From: Clostridia bacterium
GTDB taxonomy: Bacteria; Bacillota; Clostridia; Saccharofermentanales; Saccharofermentanaceae
DNA length: 34,735 nucleotides
Direction of reading: 5' to 3'
NCBI GenBank assembly: GCA_024403775.1
Contig: JAKSRE010000028.1
Location: 1-34,735, forward strand
Shown piece by piece: positions 25,223-32,921 of the stretch (position 1 is its first letter; each line of letters starts with the position of its first letter). Both the position numbers and the translations under genes were made by a program. A model generated the notes under the pieces. It did not search any database, had not been told where the DNA came from, and saw only the letters and a program-made list of their open reading frames with translations.

Positions 25223-25545
25223 AGAAAGACAGACAGCTCCACTTGCGACTAACAAAGGAAGAGTACGAGACCATATCTCAGAAGGCAGCGAAGGCAAAAA
25301 TGACCATGAGTTCTTTCGTTCTAATGAGTTGTCTTAATAAGCAAATCTTCGTAATTGATGGTTTGGATGAAGTCATAAAGCAACAGAAATATATTGGCAA
25401 TAATCTTAATCAGCTTGCAAAACTAGCTCAGTCAGGAGCAATTGCAGCCATCGGATTGAACGATATGGTGACAGATCATCACGAGATTTTTGAAGTCTTA
25501 AACGACATGGTGAAGCGAAAGAGGTGGCGTAATGGCAACAGTTAA
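25219..25545 (+). CDS. mobC: MobC-like relaxosome accessory protein
   Basis: 108 residues. The N-terminal ribbon-helix-helix type segment (RQLHLRLTKEEYETISQKA) is followed by the MobC hallmark, a helix with YIGNNLNQLAKLA near residue 62. It helps the relaxase bind and open oriT. Overlaps the upstream gene by 4 bases (ATGA) and the relaxase by 14. Confidence 0.88.
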   Translation: MKKDRQLHLRLTKEEYETISQKAAKAKMTMSSFVLMSCLNKQIFVIDGLDEVIKQQKYIGNNLNQLAKLAQSGAIAAIGLNDMVTDHHEIFEVLNDMVKRKRWRNGNS

Positions 25546-26869
25546 CTTCTTAAGCTGCAGTTCAAAACAGACTTCAAGTGGTCTTGGCTCTACCCTTAAC
25601 TACTGTGAGCGTGAAGCAAAAACAGTCTGCGGAAATGAAAAACTTGTTACCGGAATTAACTGTGATGCTTCAAATGCTCATACAGAAATGATGTGTACGA
25701 AGAACCAGTACGGAAAAACTGATGGTCGAATGTACTATCACCTGGTTCAATCTTTCTCGCCAGAAGAGAAGATTAAGCCGGAAGTTGCGCACAAAGTTGC
25801 CTGCGAATTTGCCAGAGATCAGTTCAAAGGTTACGAAGTTGTTGTCGCTACCCATGTCGATGCTGAGCATATTCATTCTCATTTTGTTATCAACAGTGTG
25901 AGTTTTGAGAATGGAAAAAAGTATCACTCAGGTAAAGATAACATCCAAAAACTACGAGATGCATCTGATGCTATCTGTAAGAAATATGGATTATCTGTAA
26001 TCAAACAGAAGTCAGATGATGAGACAAAGAACATAGGAACGCGAGAATATCGTTCAGCTTTAAAGGGTGAAAGTTGGAAGATTTCCCTCGCTGTTCAGAT
26101 AGATAATGCTATGACGAGAGCCAAAACCAAGGATGAATTTTTAGAAATAATGAAGTCCAAAGGTTATCAAGTAGCATGGTCAGATAACAGGAAGTATATC
26201 ACCTACACTACACCCGAAGGCAAAAAGTGTAGGGATAAATCACTTCATGAAACTAAATACCTTAAGGAGGAAATGACACTTGAGTTTAAAATTAGATCCA
26301 AAATTATTAGAGGCGAAAACGGAAATGCGCAAGAGTATAGCACAGGCAGAGAAGCCGAATACTTGCGTGACAGTGACAGAAGCCAATTGGACTGGAGTAA
26401 TCAGCGCAGTAAAGAAGCAGACGGAAATGATTTATCTTATGGCCGGAGCAATGCAGAATCTCACGACACAAGACGAACTGATAGACTTTCTGAATCAGAT
26501 TCTGGAGCATTACGATGCGAAGGAACGAGATTTGGAAATGATTACAGTAGCAACTCAGACAGCTGTGGAAACGAAGCAGCAGACTTTGGAAGACAAAACA
26601 GAGAAACAGGTTGGGAGCCTGAAAGAGAAATATGCTTCGGACTTGGAAACGGCCAAGATGAATCTGACGGAGGAGCTAAATCAGTATATGAAGAAGAACC
26701 TATGGATATTGATGCTTCCTGCGATTTTGTGCTTGATACTGCAGGCGATATTCTTGGTATACTCGCTTCAGTAGGCGGCACTGGAAATGATCCAGACGAG
26801 GAAGATAAGAAACACAAACAATATGTCACTGAACATCAGGACGGTGGCGGATCAAAAATGAGTATGTAA
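25532..26869 (+). CDS. mobA: MobA/VirD2-type relaxase
   Basis: 445 residues. Nicks oriT and pilots the strand during mobilization. The catalytic metal site is HIHSH (113-117) in DAEHIHSHFVINSV; likely active tyrosines lie in the first 70 residues, such as the one in STLNYCERE. The segment from about residue 150 to 240 is a conserved accessory part. From about residue 265 the sequence becomes hydrophilic and disordered (many S, D, R, G), exactly where a second reading frame is open (26280-26774). Ribosome site GAGGTGG. Confidence 0.9.
   Translation: MATVNFLSCSSKQTSSGLGSTLNYCEREAKTVCGNEKLVTGINCDASNAHTEMMCTKNQYGKTDGRMYYHLVQSFSPEEKIKPEVAHKVACEFARDQFKGYEVVVATHVDAEHIHSHFVINSVSFENGKKYHSGKDNIQKLRDASDAICKKYGLSVIKQKSDDETKNIGTREYRSALKGESWKISLAVQIDNAMTRAKTKDEFLEIMKSKGYQVAWSDNRKYITYTTPEGKKCRDKSLHETKYLKEEMTLEFKIRSKIIRGENGNAQEYSTGREAEYLRDSDRSQLDWSNQRSKEADGNDLSYGRSNAESHDTRRTDRLSESDSGALRCEGTRFGNDYSSNSDSCGNEAADFGRQNRETGWEPEREICFGLGNGQDESDGGAKSVYEEEPMDIDASCDFVLDTAGDILGILASVGGTGNDPDEEDKKHKQYVTEHQDGGGSKMSM
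26280..26774 (+). CDS. overprinted gene inside mobA: coiled-coil protein with C-terminal membrane anchor
   Basis: 164 residues read in another frame than mobA. The TTG start at 26280 has a near-perfect AAGGAGG 10 bases upstream that serves no other gene. The protein has a sensible layout: a helical N-terminal half (ELIDFLNQILEHYDAKERDLEMI), a long charged coiled coil (KTEKQVGSLKEKYASDLETAK), then a clear transmembrane end (LWILMLPAILCLILQAIFLV). Meanwhile the mobA frame here looks like unstructured filler. I judge both frames to be translated. MobB-like proteins with a membrane anchor are known from mobilizable plasmids; that link is a suggestion only. Confidence 0.7.
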   Translation: MSLKLDPKLLEAKTEMRKSIAQAEKPNTCVTVTEANWTGVISAVKKQTEMIYLMAGAMQNLTTQDELIDFLNQILEHYDAKERDLEMITVATQTAVETKQQTLEDKTEKQVGSLKEKYASDLETAKMNLTEELNQYMKKNLWILMLPAILCLILQAIFLVYSLQ

Positions 26870-26885
26870 TACGGAGGAAATTACA

Positions 26886-27191
26886 ATGAAGAATTCAATG
26901 ATTTATGAAAGCGAAACACGCGTAACAAGTACAACAGGCCTTATGTTTATGGCCGCAGAACTTATGAGAGAACAGTATGATTCGAAGGCTCATTCTGAAA
27001 CAAAAGTTGAGCTTAAGGATAAGAAACTCCTTTCTGTCGAGGAAGCAGCTGAACTCTTTGGAATTGGCAGAGGCAAGATTAGAGAATTATCTGATAGCGA
27101 GGATTGCAAGTTTGTTATCTGGATTGGTGCTCACAGAAAGATTAAAAGGGATGCATTCGAGCAGTTCGTGATGCAGCAGTATTCGTTATGA
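26886..27191 (+). CDS. xis: excisionase, Tn916 Xis-like
   Basis: 101 residues. The C-terminal 60 residues are a MerR-like winged helix (LLSVEEAAELFGIGRGKIREL, then FVIWIGAHRKIKRDAFEQF), characteristic of excisionases that accompany Tn916-type integrases. It directs the integrase toward excision. The N-terminal 40 residues are less conserved. Ribosome site GGAGG. It lies 81 bases before int. Confidence 0.88.
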   Translation: MKNSMIYESETRVTSTTGLMFMAAELMREQYDSKAHSETKVELKDKKLLSVEEAAELFGIGRGKIRELSDSEDCKFVIWIGAHRKIKRDAFEQFVMQQYSL

Positions 27192-27272
27192 TGGCACTTC
27201 AAGAAATACCACCAAAGGGATATAATGACATCACTAACACATCGATTGTAGTCTATAAAAGGAGATGATTTT

Positions 27273-28517
27273 ATGGCTATAGATCGACGTAAAGATAGTA
27301 CAAACCGTGTTCTCAAGGAAGGAGAGTATCAGAGAAGCAACGGTTCATATGAGTTTAGATGGCGTGACAGATATGGTGACAGACATTCTGTTTATGCTAA
27401 GAATTTACAGGAACTTCGTGAGAAGGAACTCAAGATTAGAAGAGATTTCTACGATGGTGTTAATTACGACACGAGCCTTACCGTTAATGATATCTACTAT
27501 CGATGGAAAGGTGTAAAGCGAGGCCTTAAGGCAAATACTTTTCAGAATTATAAGTATATGTACGAATTGTTTGTTGAAGAGAGCTTTGGCCAGCGTAAGT
27601 TAAACACGATAAAGAAGTCAGATGTTCGAGCATTCTACAATTATTTGATGGAAAATCGAGGCATTAAACTTGCTACAGTAGATAATATTCATACTGTTCT
27701 TCACCAGGTTTTTGATCTCGCGGTCGAAGATGAATATCTAAGAAACAATCCATCCGATAATGCTCTTAAGGAGTTGAAGCGTGCCCATCGTGGTGATTCG
27801 AAGAAACGACGAGCACTTACAATTCAACAGCAAGAACTATTTGAGAACTTCCTTAGAACCCATCCGAAGTTCGAACGCTGGTTCCCAATCTTTAGCGTGA
27901 TGCTCTGGACTGGAATGCGAGTTGGTGAAATCACAGGACTTCGATGGTGTGATATCGATTTGGATAATAACACAATATCGGTAAATCACACACTTGTCTA
28001 CTTTGATAAAGGTGGAACGCATCGTTGTAGTTTTGGTATCAATACACCAAAGACCGAAGCTGGTTGCAGAGTAATCCCAATGCTCCCTCGAGTAAGAGAA
28101 GCAATTCTCAAAGAGAAAGAGTATCAGGATCTGGAAGGTGTTAAGTGTAATGCCGTGATAGATGGTTATACAGATTTTGTATTTCTTAATAGATTTGGCA
28201 TGACACATAATCAATCAACACTTAACCGTGCGTTGGACAGAATTATTAGAGACTGTAACTTCGAAGCGCTTGATAGGAATGATGAGGAACCTGTTCTGCT
28301 CCCGAACTTTTCTAATCATCATCTAAGGCATACATTTGCAACACGATTAGTAGATGCAAGAGTAACACCGAAGGCGATGATGGATATTATGGGACATTCT
28401 GACATCCAGACAACTATGAATATTTACGCTGAAGCTTCTGCTGAATTGAGACGTAATGAAATGGAAAACTTTGATGAGTTTTATAAGAAGTTCATTGAAG
28501 TAAATATGGCTGGATAA
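27273..28517 (+). CDS. int: tyrosine recombinase/integrase, Tn916 family
   Basis: 414 residues. N-terminal arm-binding domain (about 1-60, YEFRWRDRYGDRHSVYA), core-binding domain (65-165), catalytic domain with R216 (GMRVGEI), H349-x-x-R352 (HHLRHTF), and the nucleophile Y385 in GHSDIQTTMNIYAE. All catalytic residues are present. Ribosome site AAGGAGATG. The arm sites it probably binds, TTTACCACCGG, begin within 20 bases of its stop codon. Confidence 0.95.
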   Translation: MAIDRRKDSTNRVLKEGEYQRSNGSYEFRWRDRYGDRHSVYAKNLQELREKELKIRRDFYDGVNYDTSLTVNDIYYRWKGVKRGLKANTFQNYKYMYELFVEESFGQRKLNTIKKSDVRAFYNYLMENRGIKLATVDNIHTVLHQVFDLAVEDEYLRNNPSDNALKELKRAHRGDSKKRRALTIQQQELFENFLRTHPKFERWFPIFSVMLWTGMRVGEITGLRWCDIDLDNNTISVNHTLVYFDKGGTHRCSFGINTPKTEAGCRVIPMLPRVREAILKEKEYQDLEGVKCNAVIDGYTDFVFLNRFGMTHNQSTLNRALDRIIRDCNFEALDRNDEEPVLLPNFSNHHLRHTFATRLVDARVTPKAMMDIMGHSDIQTTMNIYAEASAELRRNEMENFDEFYKKFIEVNMAG

Positions 28518-28524
28518 GTAGGGA

Positions 28525-28690
28525 TTTACCACTGCTTTACCACCGGAAACACATAAGAATCTCTTATAGGATACTGGTGGTAAGGTTTACGGGAAAACAG
28601 TATAAGAACATATGTTCTTTTGTGTGATTTCTCCCGACCGGCTCCCGACAATGAAGAGCCTTAACTGATAAACGCAGTAATATTAGGCAT
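28525..28690. other. putative attR region
   Basis: Directly after int: TTTACCAC (28525-28532), TTTACCACCGG (28536-28546), inverse TGGTGGTAA (28575-28583), the 16-base palindrome AAGAACATATGTTCTT (28604-28619), and CTCCCGAC twice (28631-28638, 28642-28649). A weak match to the left core (GTAATATTAGGCATTTTCG against GTAATTTCAAGGCTTTCCG) lies at 28677. The element should end in this stretch; the crossover base is uncertain. Confidence 0.55.
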
Positions 28691-28910
28691 TTTCGAGAAT
28701 TAAAGGCAAAATTTACGACCAAATTTGGTGTAATTTTGAAAACTTCGATTTTAGAAGCAAGAAAAATTCATATAAATGCTCGCAAATTAACGCTTACTGG
28801 TCGTAAATAATTTAAACTGAGACACAAGAACAACTTAAATCTTAATAGCACCTAACTTCAGTAATGTTGTTGGGTGCTTTTATATAGATTTTAGATTTTA
28901 TTGTATAATG
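28667..28910. repeat. 244-bp repeat, copy 1
   Basis: About 95% identical by eye to 32608-32851 (constant offset 3941). It contains, in order, a core-like AGGCATTTTCG, the inverted pair ATTTACGACC (28711-28720) and GGTCGTAAAT (28799-28808), an intrinsic terminator, and a final TATAAT. TTTACGACC resembles the integrase arm site TTTACCACC. Confidence 0.9.
28847..28883 (+). terminator. intrinsic terminator in 244-bp repeat copy 1
   Basis: AGCACCTAAC (28847-28856) pairs with GTTGGGTGCT (28869-28878) with one G-T pair, then TTTATATA. A TATAAT at 28904-28909 follows, so the repeat stops incoming transcription and may start its own. Confidence 0.8.
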
Positions 28911-28919
28911 CTTATGAGG

Positions 28920-28964
28920 TTGAATTCGATTAATCTAACTACGATAAAGAAGTATTTAAGTGAG
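28920..28964. repeat. 45-bp direct repeat, copy 1
   Basis: Matches 30131-30175 at 44 of 45 positions. It contains TTGAATTCGATTAATC. The two copies flank the XRE-membrane regulator gene and lie 1211 bases apart. Confidence 0.9.
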
Positions 28965-29031
28965 TTGCTAACACTGCTTATTGTAACTATTTGGAATTTG
29001 AAGCTACATATGGTTCTTGATTATTTGTGTT

Positions 29032-29121
29032 ACAGGCAGGATTAACATGATTGGTTTGCTCAATATGCCTGTACACGGGGAAGCACCATAATGGTGACAC
29101 GAGTTTTTGAAGGTGGTGCTT
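29032..29121 (+). other. structured leader before the XRE gene
   Basis: ACAGGCA (29032-29038) can pair with TGCCTGT (29066-29072). AAGCACC (29081-29087) can pair with GGTGCTT (29115-29121), with a smaller CACCA-TAA-TGGTG inside. No T tract follows closely. The stretch 28965-29200 holds no gene; this may be a folded 5' untranslated region. I do not recognise a riboswitch class. Confidence 0.35.
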
Positions 29122-29200
29122 GATGTTTTGAGGTTACTTGAAGATACTAGAATCATATCTGCAGATGAATTTAATCATAGTTCGAAAGGAGCAGATCGAT

Positions 29201-30070
29201 ATGATCGAATTTGGTGAACAGCTTAGAAGAGCAAGGGAGACAAAAGGACTTACACAGCAGTCCTTGGCGGAGCAGTTGTTTGTAACAAGACAAACTGTAT
29301 CCAGATGGGAATGTGGTGATAGATACCCAGATTTACTTACTACAAAAAGAATCTCTCAGGTCTTGGAGGTTAGCCTTGACGATCTTCTTTCTGATAACGA
29401 AATGACAAAAATTGTAGAAAAGAACCCGGTAATTGAAAAGAAGAGTTCAAACAATTTGATGATTGCACTTTATACTCTTATTATATTTTCATATGTATTT
29501 AATATAGCAAGTGTTTTTTCTAATTTGTTTAAAATGGATACATCTGTCGATATGACGATAAGTATACCGGTTGAAACAATAGTTGGACTTACTTTGTTAA
29601 TTGTTATTATTGTGACTTTTATTTATGGAATGGTAAATGCCATTAAGGGGACTTTGAATCCAAAGAGAATGGGATTTGTTAATATTGTGTATCTTATTAG
29701 CGATTTGGTAAGAGGTGTGATAAACGCGATATCAACTCCATATCTAAATGGTTCAGGCAGAGTGATAGCAGTTCTTTTGATTCTTCCGCAGGCGGTATGT
29801 GCTGCTGTGATTTATAAGATGTTTGTTTCCCAAAAAGATAACGAAATGTATCCAAGGATAATTTATATCACATCCATTATTGAGATCATCTACTCAGTTT
29901 ATATCGAGTGTGCAATTTGTAAGTATTCGGCTTATGTTGATCCTATGGGTATTCTGACGGAGTGTTTTCTTGGAATTTCTCTGATTGTATTAATTATTTA
30001 TCAGACTCGTGTTCTTTCCCAAAAGCGTCAGCTGGGATTGGATATTAAAAAATGCTCGTCAATTAATTGA
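29201..30070 (+). CDS. XRE family regulator with C-terminal membrane domain
   Basis: 289 residues. N-terminal helix-turn-helix (residues 1-60: GLTQQSLAEQLFVTRQTVSRWE), a short linker, then about six hydrophobic segments (residues 85-280). Membrane-bound XRE proteins of this shape occur widely in Firmicutes and probably sense a membrane or envelope signal; the target is unknown. The ATG at 29201 follows GAAAGGAG; the frame opens earlier (29138) without a ribosome site. It stands alone between two copies of a 45-bp repeat, like a cassette. Confidence 0.85.
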   Translation: MIEFGEQLRRARETKGLTQQSLAEQLFVTRQTVSRWECGDRYPDLLTTKRISQVLEVSLDDLLSDNEMTKIVEKNPVIEKKSSNNLMIALYTLIIFSYVFNIASVFSNLFKMDTSVDMTISIPVETIVGLTLLIVIIVTFIYGMVNAIKGTLNPKRMGFVNIVYLISDLVRGVINAISTPYLNGSGRVIAVLLILPQAVCAAVIYKMFVSQKDNEMYPRIIYITSIIEIIYSVYIECAICKYSAYVDPMGILTECFLGISLIVLIIYQTRVLSQKRQLGLDIKKCSSIN

Positions 30071-30130
30071 AAATTATGGGGGGATCAGTTTAATAGATTG
30101 GTCCCCCATGATTGTAAAATATTTGTGGGA

Positions 30131-30175
30131 TTGAATTCGATTAATCTAACTACGAAAAAGAAGTATTTAAGTGAG
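30131..30175. repeat. 45-bp direct repeat, copy 2
   Basis: See copy 1 at 28920-28964. It is followed at 30181 by CAAATTGAATTTAC, similar to the boundary motif at 33594 and 34647. A GC-rich hairpin without a T tract (ATGGGGG at 30076, CCCCCAT at 30104) lies between the XRE stop codon and this copy. Confidence 0.88.
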
Positions 30176-30224
30176 AAAAACAAATTGAATTTACGGAGTT
30201 GAAGTGCAGTGAAAAGGAAGTAAT

Positions 30225-30902
30225 ATGAATATTGTAATAATAAATGGATCACCAAGAAAAAAAGGTGCAACATCAAAGATTTTACATATGTTAGAAGCTA
30301 AACTTCTTGAATATGATGATGTGAAAATAGAATATTATGATTTGGTAGATTTAGAGATTAAAATGTGTATAGGCTGTTGTGTTTGTTATAAGAATGGAAA
30401 ATGCCATATTAATGATGATGCTGAAATGCTTTCGGACAAAATTTCGACAGCGGATGGCTTGATAATTGGAAGTCCGACATATGCAAGTAATGTGTCGGGA
30501 ATGTTAAAGGTATTTATTGATAGAGGCCATTTTGTCATTGAACAGTTATTGTATGGAAAATACGCTATAAGTGTTGCCACTGGTGAAAACTATGGAAGTA
30601 ATGATACTAGTAAGATATTGAATAAACTAGTGCAATATTCTGGGGCGTTATTAACTGGAAAGATTGTATATAATACACCGTTTAACAAGGAGATTACGGA
30701 TGATAGATTGAATAATAGAGTTAGCACCTTGGCTAGTAAATATTATTTGGATATTAAAAACAGGCGAAAATATCCTATTCAATCCATTATTCATAGCATA
30801 ATATTCAATATTGGAATTAAATCTTTTGTTAAATGTAAAGGTGAGAATTACCAGGGTGTACTTGATAAGTGGAAGGAAAAAGATATACATGTTATAAAGT
30901 GA
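30225..30902 (+). CDS. NAD(P)H-dependent FMN reductase / iron-sulfur flavoprotein-like
   Basis: 225 residues. Flavodoxin-like fold: phosphate loop NGSPRKKGATSK at residues 8-19, GSPTYASNVSGMLKVFIDR in the middle. The cysteine set CIGCCVCYKNGKC near residue 48 matches the compact motif of archaeal and clostridial iron-sulfur flavoproteins, suggesting an Fe-S cluster next to FMN. Likely a cytosolic redox or detoxifying enzyme; substrate unknown. Ribosome site AAAAGGAAG. It stands alone on the plus strand between repeats. Confidence 0.85.
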   Translation: MNIVIINGSPRKKGATSKILHMLEAKLLEYDDVKIEYYDLVDLEIKMCIGCCVCYKNGKCHINDDAEMLSDKISTADGLIIGSPTYASNVSGMLKVFIDRGHFVIEQLLYGKYAISVATGENYGSNDTSKILNKLVQYSGALLTGKIVYNTPFNKEITDDRLNNRVSTLASKYYLDIKNRRKYPIQSIIHSIIFNIGIKSFVKCKGENYQGVLDKWKEKDIHVIK

Positions 30903-30924
30903 AGTTTTGAATTTTGGGAGAATA

Positions 30925-30962
30925 AAGTTGAACGATGCACCATTTTGGGTGGGTCATTCAAC
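30925..30962. repeat. 38-bp palindromic direct repeat, copy 1
   Basis: AAGTTGAACGATGCACC, a 6-base loop, then GGTGGGTCATTCAAC: arms of 15 bases pair at 12 positions. The same element lies at 32124-32161 (37 of 38 identical). The two flank the CPBP protease gene and are 1199 bases apart. A further hairpin TTAGTGTT-TCAT-AACACTAA follows at about 30981-31000. Confidence 0.9.
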
Positions 30963-31103
30963 TTAGCGGATCGCTCAAGTTAGTGTTTCATAACACTAAG
31001 GGGCATTGTGATTTTTTCGGCGGCTAATATAGATCTGAATTTGTGGATTTCAAATTCGGATTTTCATTACCAAGATTTGTATATTATCTTCCGATTTATC
31101 ATT

Positions 31104-31934
31104 CTAAGTTAACCTGGCCTCAGAGGCATTATTCTTGAGCTTATCAAACCATATGCAGATACAGATCGCCAGAGCAGGCAGTATCACATACTCTATGATA
31201 CCTCTCGAACACTCTATTGCCTGATAAAGAAAGCCTTCGCGAGCATAACCGAACAATCCGTTTACGATCCTAAACGTGCTGTCGGTGAAAGCGTGCAGAA
31301 GCATTACGAGAAGCAGATTATCTGACAGCATATATACCGCCGCCCAAAACATTCCAATACACATTGTAGACGGAACCTGAATCAGAGGATTTTCGCCAAA
31401 AGCGATGTTGGGAGCATGTCCCAGACCGAAGAACAGACCTGTAACCAAAACAGTGAACAGCCTTCTTTTTACTGTGCTTATATTAAATTTGATAAGACCG
31501 TTCATCATGAGTCCCCTCTGAACGCCTTCTTCATAGAACCCGGTTGCAAACTGCTGAACGATCAATATGCTGAGCGTTACAATATATTTTGTTGTAAAAA
31601 CAGTTGCAATAAATAGATTCAAGAAAGGAAGCAAAATATTGATAATCTGTGGGATCATGATAAGCCACGTCTTCCTTGAAATCTTATTTGTGAATAGTTG
31701 CTTCAGCGTGCATTTACTCTTACCTCGTTTGGAATACCCATTCAATAGTATCAGTCCGGCAGTTCCGCCTGCTACTCTTATTATAATGTCTGCTATATAA
31801 AGCGTGTTTCCATCGGGAAATACATTGAAATGCACCATTGGTATCTCTATCGCATAGAACACCAGCATTATGATCGCTGCCTGAACTATCGGTTTCCTGA
31901 TCTCCGTTATGGTCTGTTTATCGTAATTTTTCAC
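31104..31934 (-). CDS. CPBP family intramembrane metalloprotease
   Basis: 276 residues with about seven hydrophobic segments. The three family motifs are present: EExxxR in FYEEGVQRG (near residue 135), FxxxH in FGLGHAPN, and the final histidine in LLHAFTD. Relatives process prenylated peptides or act in bacteriocin self-immunity; the substrate here is unknown. The start is GTG, with AGAAAGG upstream. It is the only minus-strand gene in the right part and its codons look more GC-rich than its neighbours, fitting separate acquisition between the two 38-bp repeats. Confidence 0.88.
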   Translation of the reverse strand: MKNYDKQTITEIRKPIVQAAIIMLVFYAIEIPMVHFNVFPDGNTLYIADIIIRVAGGTAGLILLNGYSKRGKSKCTLKQLFTNKISRKTWLIMIPQIINILLPFLNLFIATVFTTKYIVTLSILIVQQFATGFYEEGVQRGLMMNGLIKFNISTVKRRLFTVLVTGLFFGLGHAPNIAFGENPLIQVPSTMCIGMFWAAVYMLSDNLLLVMLLHAFTDSTFRIVNGLFGYAREGFLYQAIECSRGIIEYVILPALAICICIWFDKLKNNASEARLT

Positions 31935-32123
31935 TTGTTATACCTTTCTCGCTGTATGTTGAATGATACACCTTTTTAGTGGATTGTTCAAAATATATTT
32001 TTCGCAATATCCACTATTCATCTGCCGTTCTCTGTATAATATCGAGATAAATAATCTCTTAAATCTTCAGTGGTAATAGCTCTGATATTTTTGCCAATAT
32101 CCTCTAACATCTTTTCAATAGTG

Positions 32124-32161
32124 AAGTTGAACGATGCACCATTTTTGGTGGGTCATTCAAC
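32124..32161. repeat. 38-bp palindromic direct repeat, copy 2
   Basis: Same orientation as copy 1 at 30925-30962, one mismatch. Lies upstream of the CPBP gene start. Confidence 0.9.
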
Positions 32162-32289
32162 CAGTACATTTAGCAACAATTAGCGTCAGAACCACAACAT
32201 ATAGAATTCCTCAAATCAATTGCTTCAAGTTGTTAAATTTTATCATAATGTGGCAGTCTCCGGTTGCCTGTTTTTGCATATAGATTATA

Positions 32290-32570
32290 AAACACCCGTC
32301 AACGGTAAGGGAAACAAAAGGCAAGAGAAGCAGCGAAGCGACGGTAAGAATATAATGGAAGTTAAATCATACCGAGAAGCGGCATAAGGCGACTTTTCGA
32401 AAAGAGAAAAAAGCGGGGAAGGCGGAAAAATAAGGGATGCCCCAAAATGCCAAACGGGATGCCAAAAGGAGTACGGGAAAGGACAGGATAAGAAAGGATA
32501 TGTAATACTGGGCAAAGGGAAGAAGGCATGAAAAGTAAAGATATGTACGGTAAAAGCAAGGTTTCGTCAA
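32290..32570 (+). other. purine-rich non-coding stretch
   Basis: About 280 bases in which the plus strand is strongly enriched in A and G, with GGGATGCC occurring twice (about 32435 and 32458). The minus-strand open frames here are low in complexity, lack ribosome sites and are a by-product of the skew. It may be a structured RNA, a degraded gene or a spacer; nothing is recognised. Confidence 0.5.
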
Positions 32571-32607
32571 AAAATGTCCAGTGTCCCAACACTCAAATCT
32601 CAGGGCG

Positions 32608-32851
32608 GATAAACCCAGTAATATCAGGCATTTTCGAGAATTAAAGGCAAAATTTACGACCGGATTTGGTGTAATTTTGAAAACTTCGATTTTGGAAGCA
32701 AGAAAAATTCATATAAATGCTCGCAAATTAACGCTTGCTGGTCGTAAATAATTTAAACTGAGACACAAGAACAACTTAAATCTTAATAGCACCTAACTTC
32801 AGTAATGTTGTTGGGTGCTTTTATATAGAGTTTAATTTTTATTGTATAATG
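32608..32851. repeat. 244-bp repeat, copy 2
   Basis: Second copy of 28667-28910. Here the arm-like site reads TTTACGACCGG, one base from the integrase arm site TTTACCACCGG; its inverse GGTCGTAAAT is at 32740-32749. It ends in TATAAT upstream of the methyltransferase gene. Confidence 0.9.
32788..32824 (+). terminator. intrinsic terminator in 244-bp repeat copy 2
   Basis: Same stem as at 28847-28883 (AGCACCTAAC with GTTGGGTGCT), then a T-rich run, followed by TATAAT at about 32845-32850. Confidence 0.8.
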
Positions 32852-32921
32852 GTTGTGCGATTTAATTTCGATTCTATTTATTAAACACCATTATATTTTT
32901 TAGCAATTGTAGGAGGTATTT

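Larger units (their letters stand above)
12999..28700. mobile_element. mobilizable integrative element carrying a defence cargo, inserted behind lysS
   Basis: About 15.7 kb bounded by arm-type repeats on the left (13042-13270) and next to the integrase on the right (28525-28583). Gene order: hsdR, hsdM, hsdS, SIR2 gene, divergent DUF6076-type gene, small ORF, AAA ATPase, small basic protein, mobC, mobA, xis, int. It has a relaxase and relaxosome protein but no type IV secretion or coupling genes, so it should need a helper conjugative element. The right end is approximate because the core match there is weak. Confidence 0.8.

Noticed and set aside
24761..25337. Minus-strand ORFs across the AAA ATPase/mobC junction
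   Set aside because: They oppose three overlapping plus-strand genes with good ribosome sites and have no recognisable content.
30925..32161. Integron attC sites
   Set aside because: The palindromes begin with GTTGAAC and end with ATTCAAC, the reverse of the attC layout (AAC at the left end, GTT at the right), and no integron integrase is in the window.
32285..32592. Minus-strand ORFs of 67-76 codons
   Set aside because: Low-complexity P/S/F-rich translations without ribosome sites, in three overlapping frames; they are explained by the purine skew of the opposite strand.
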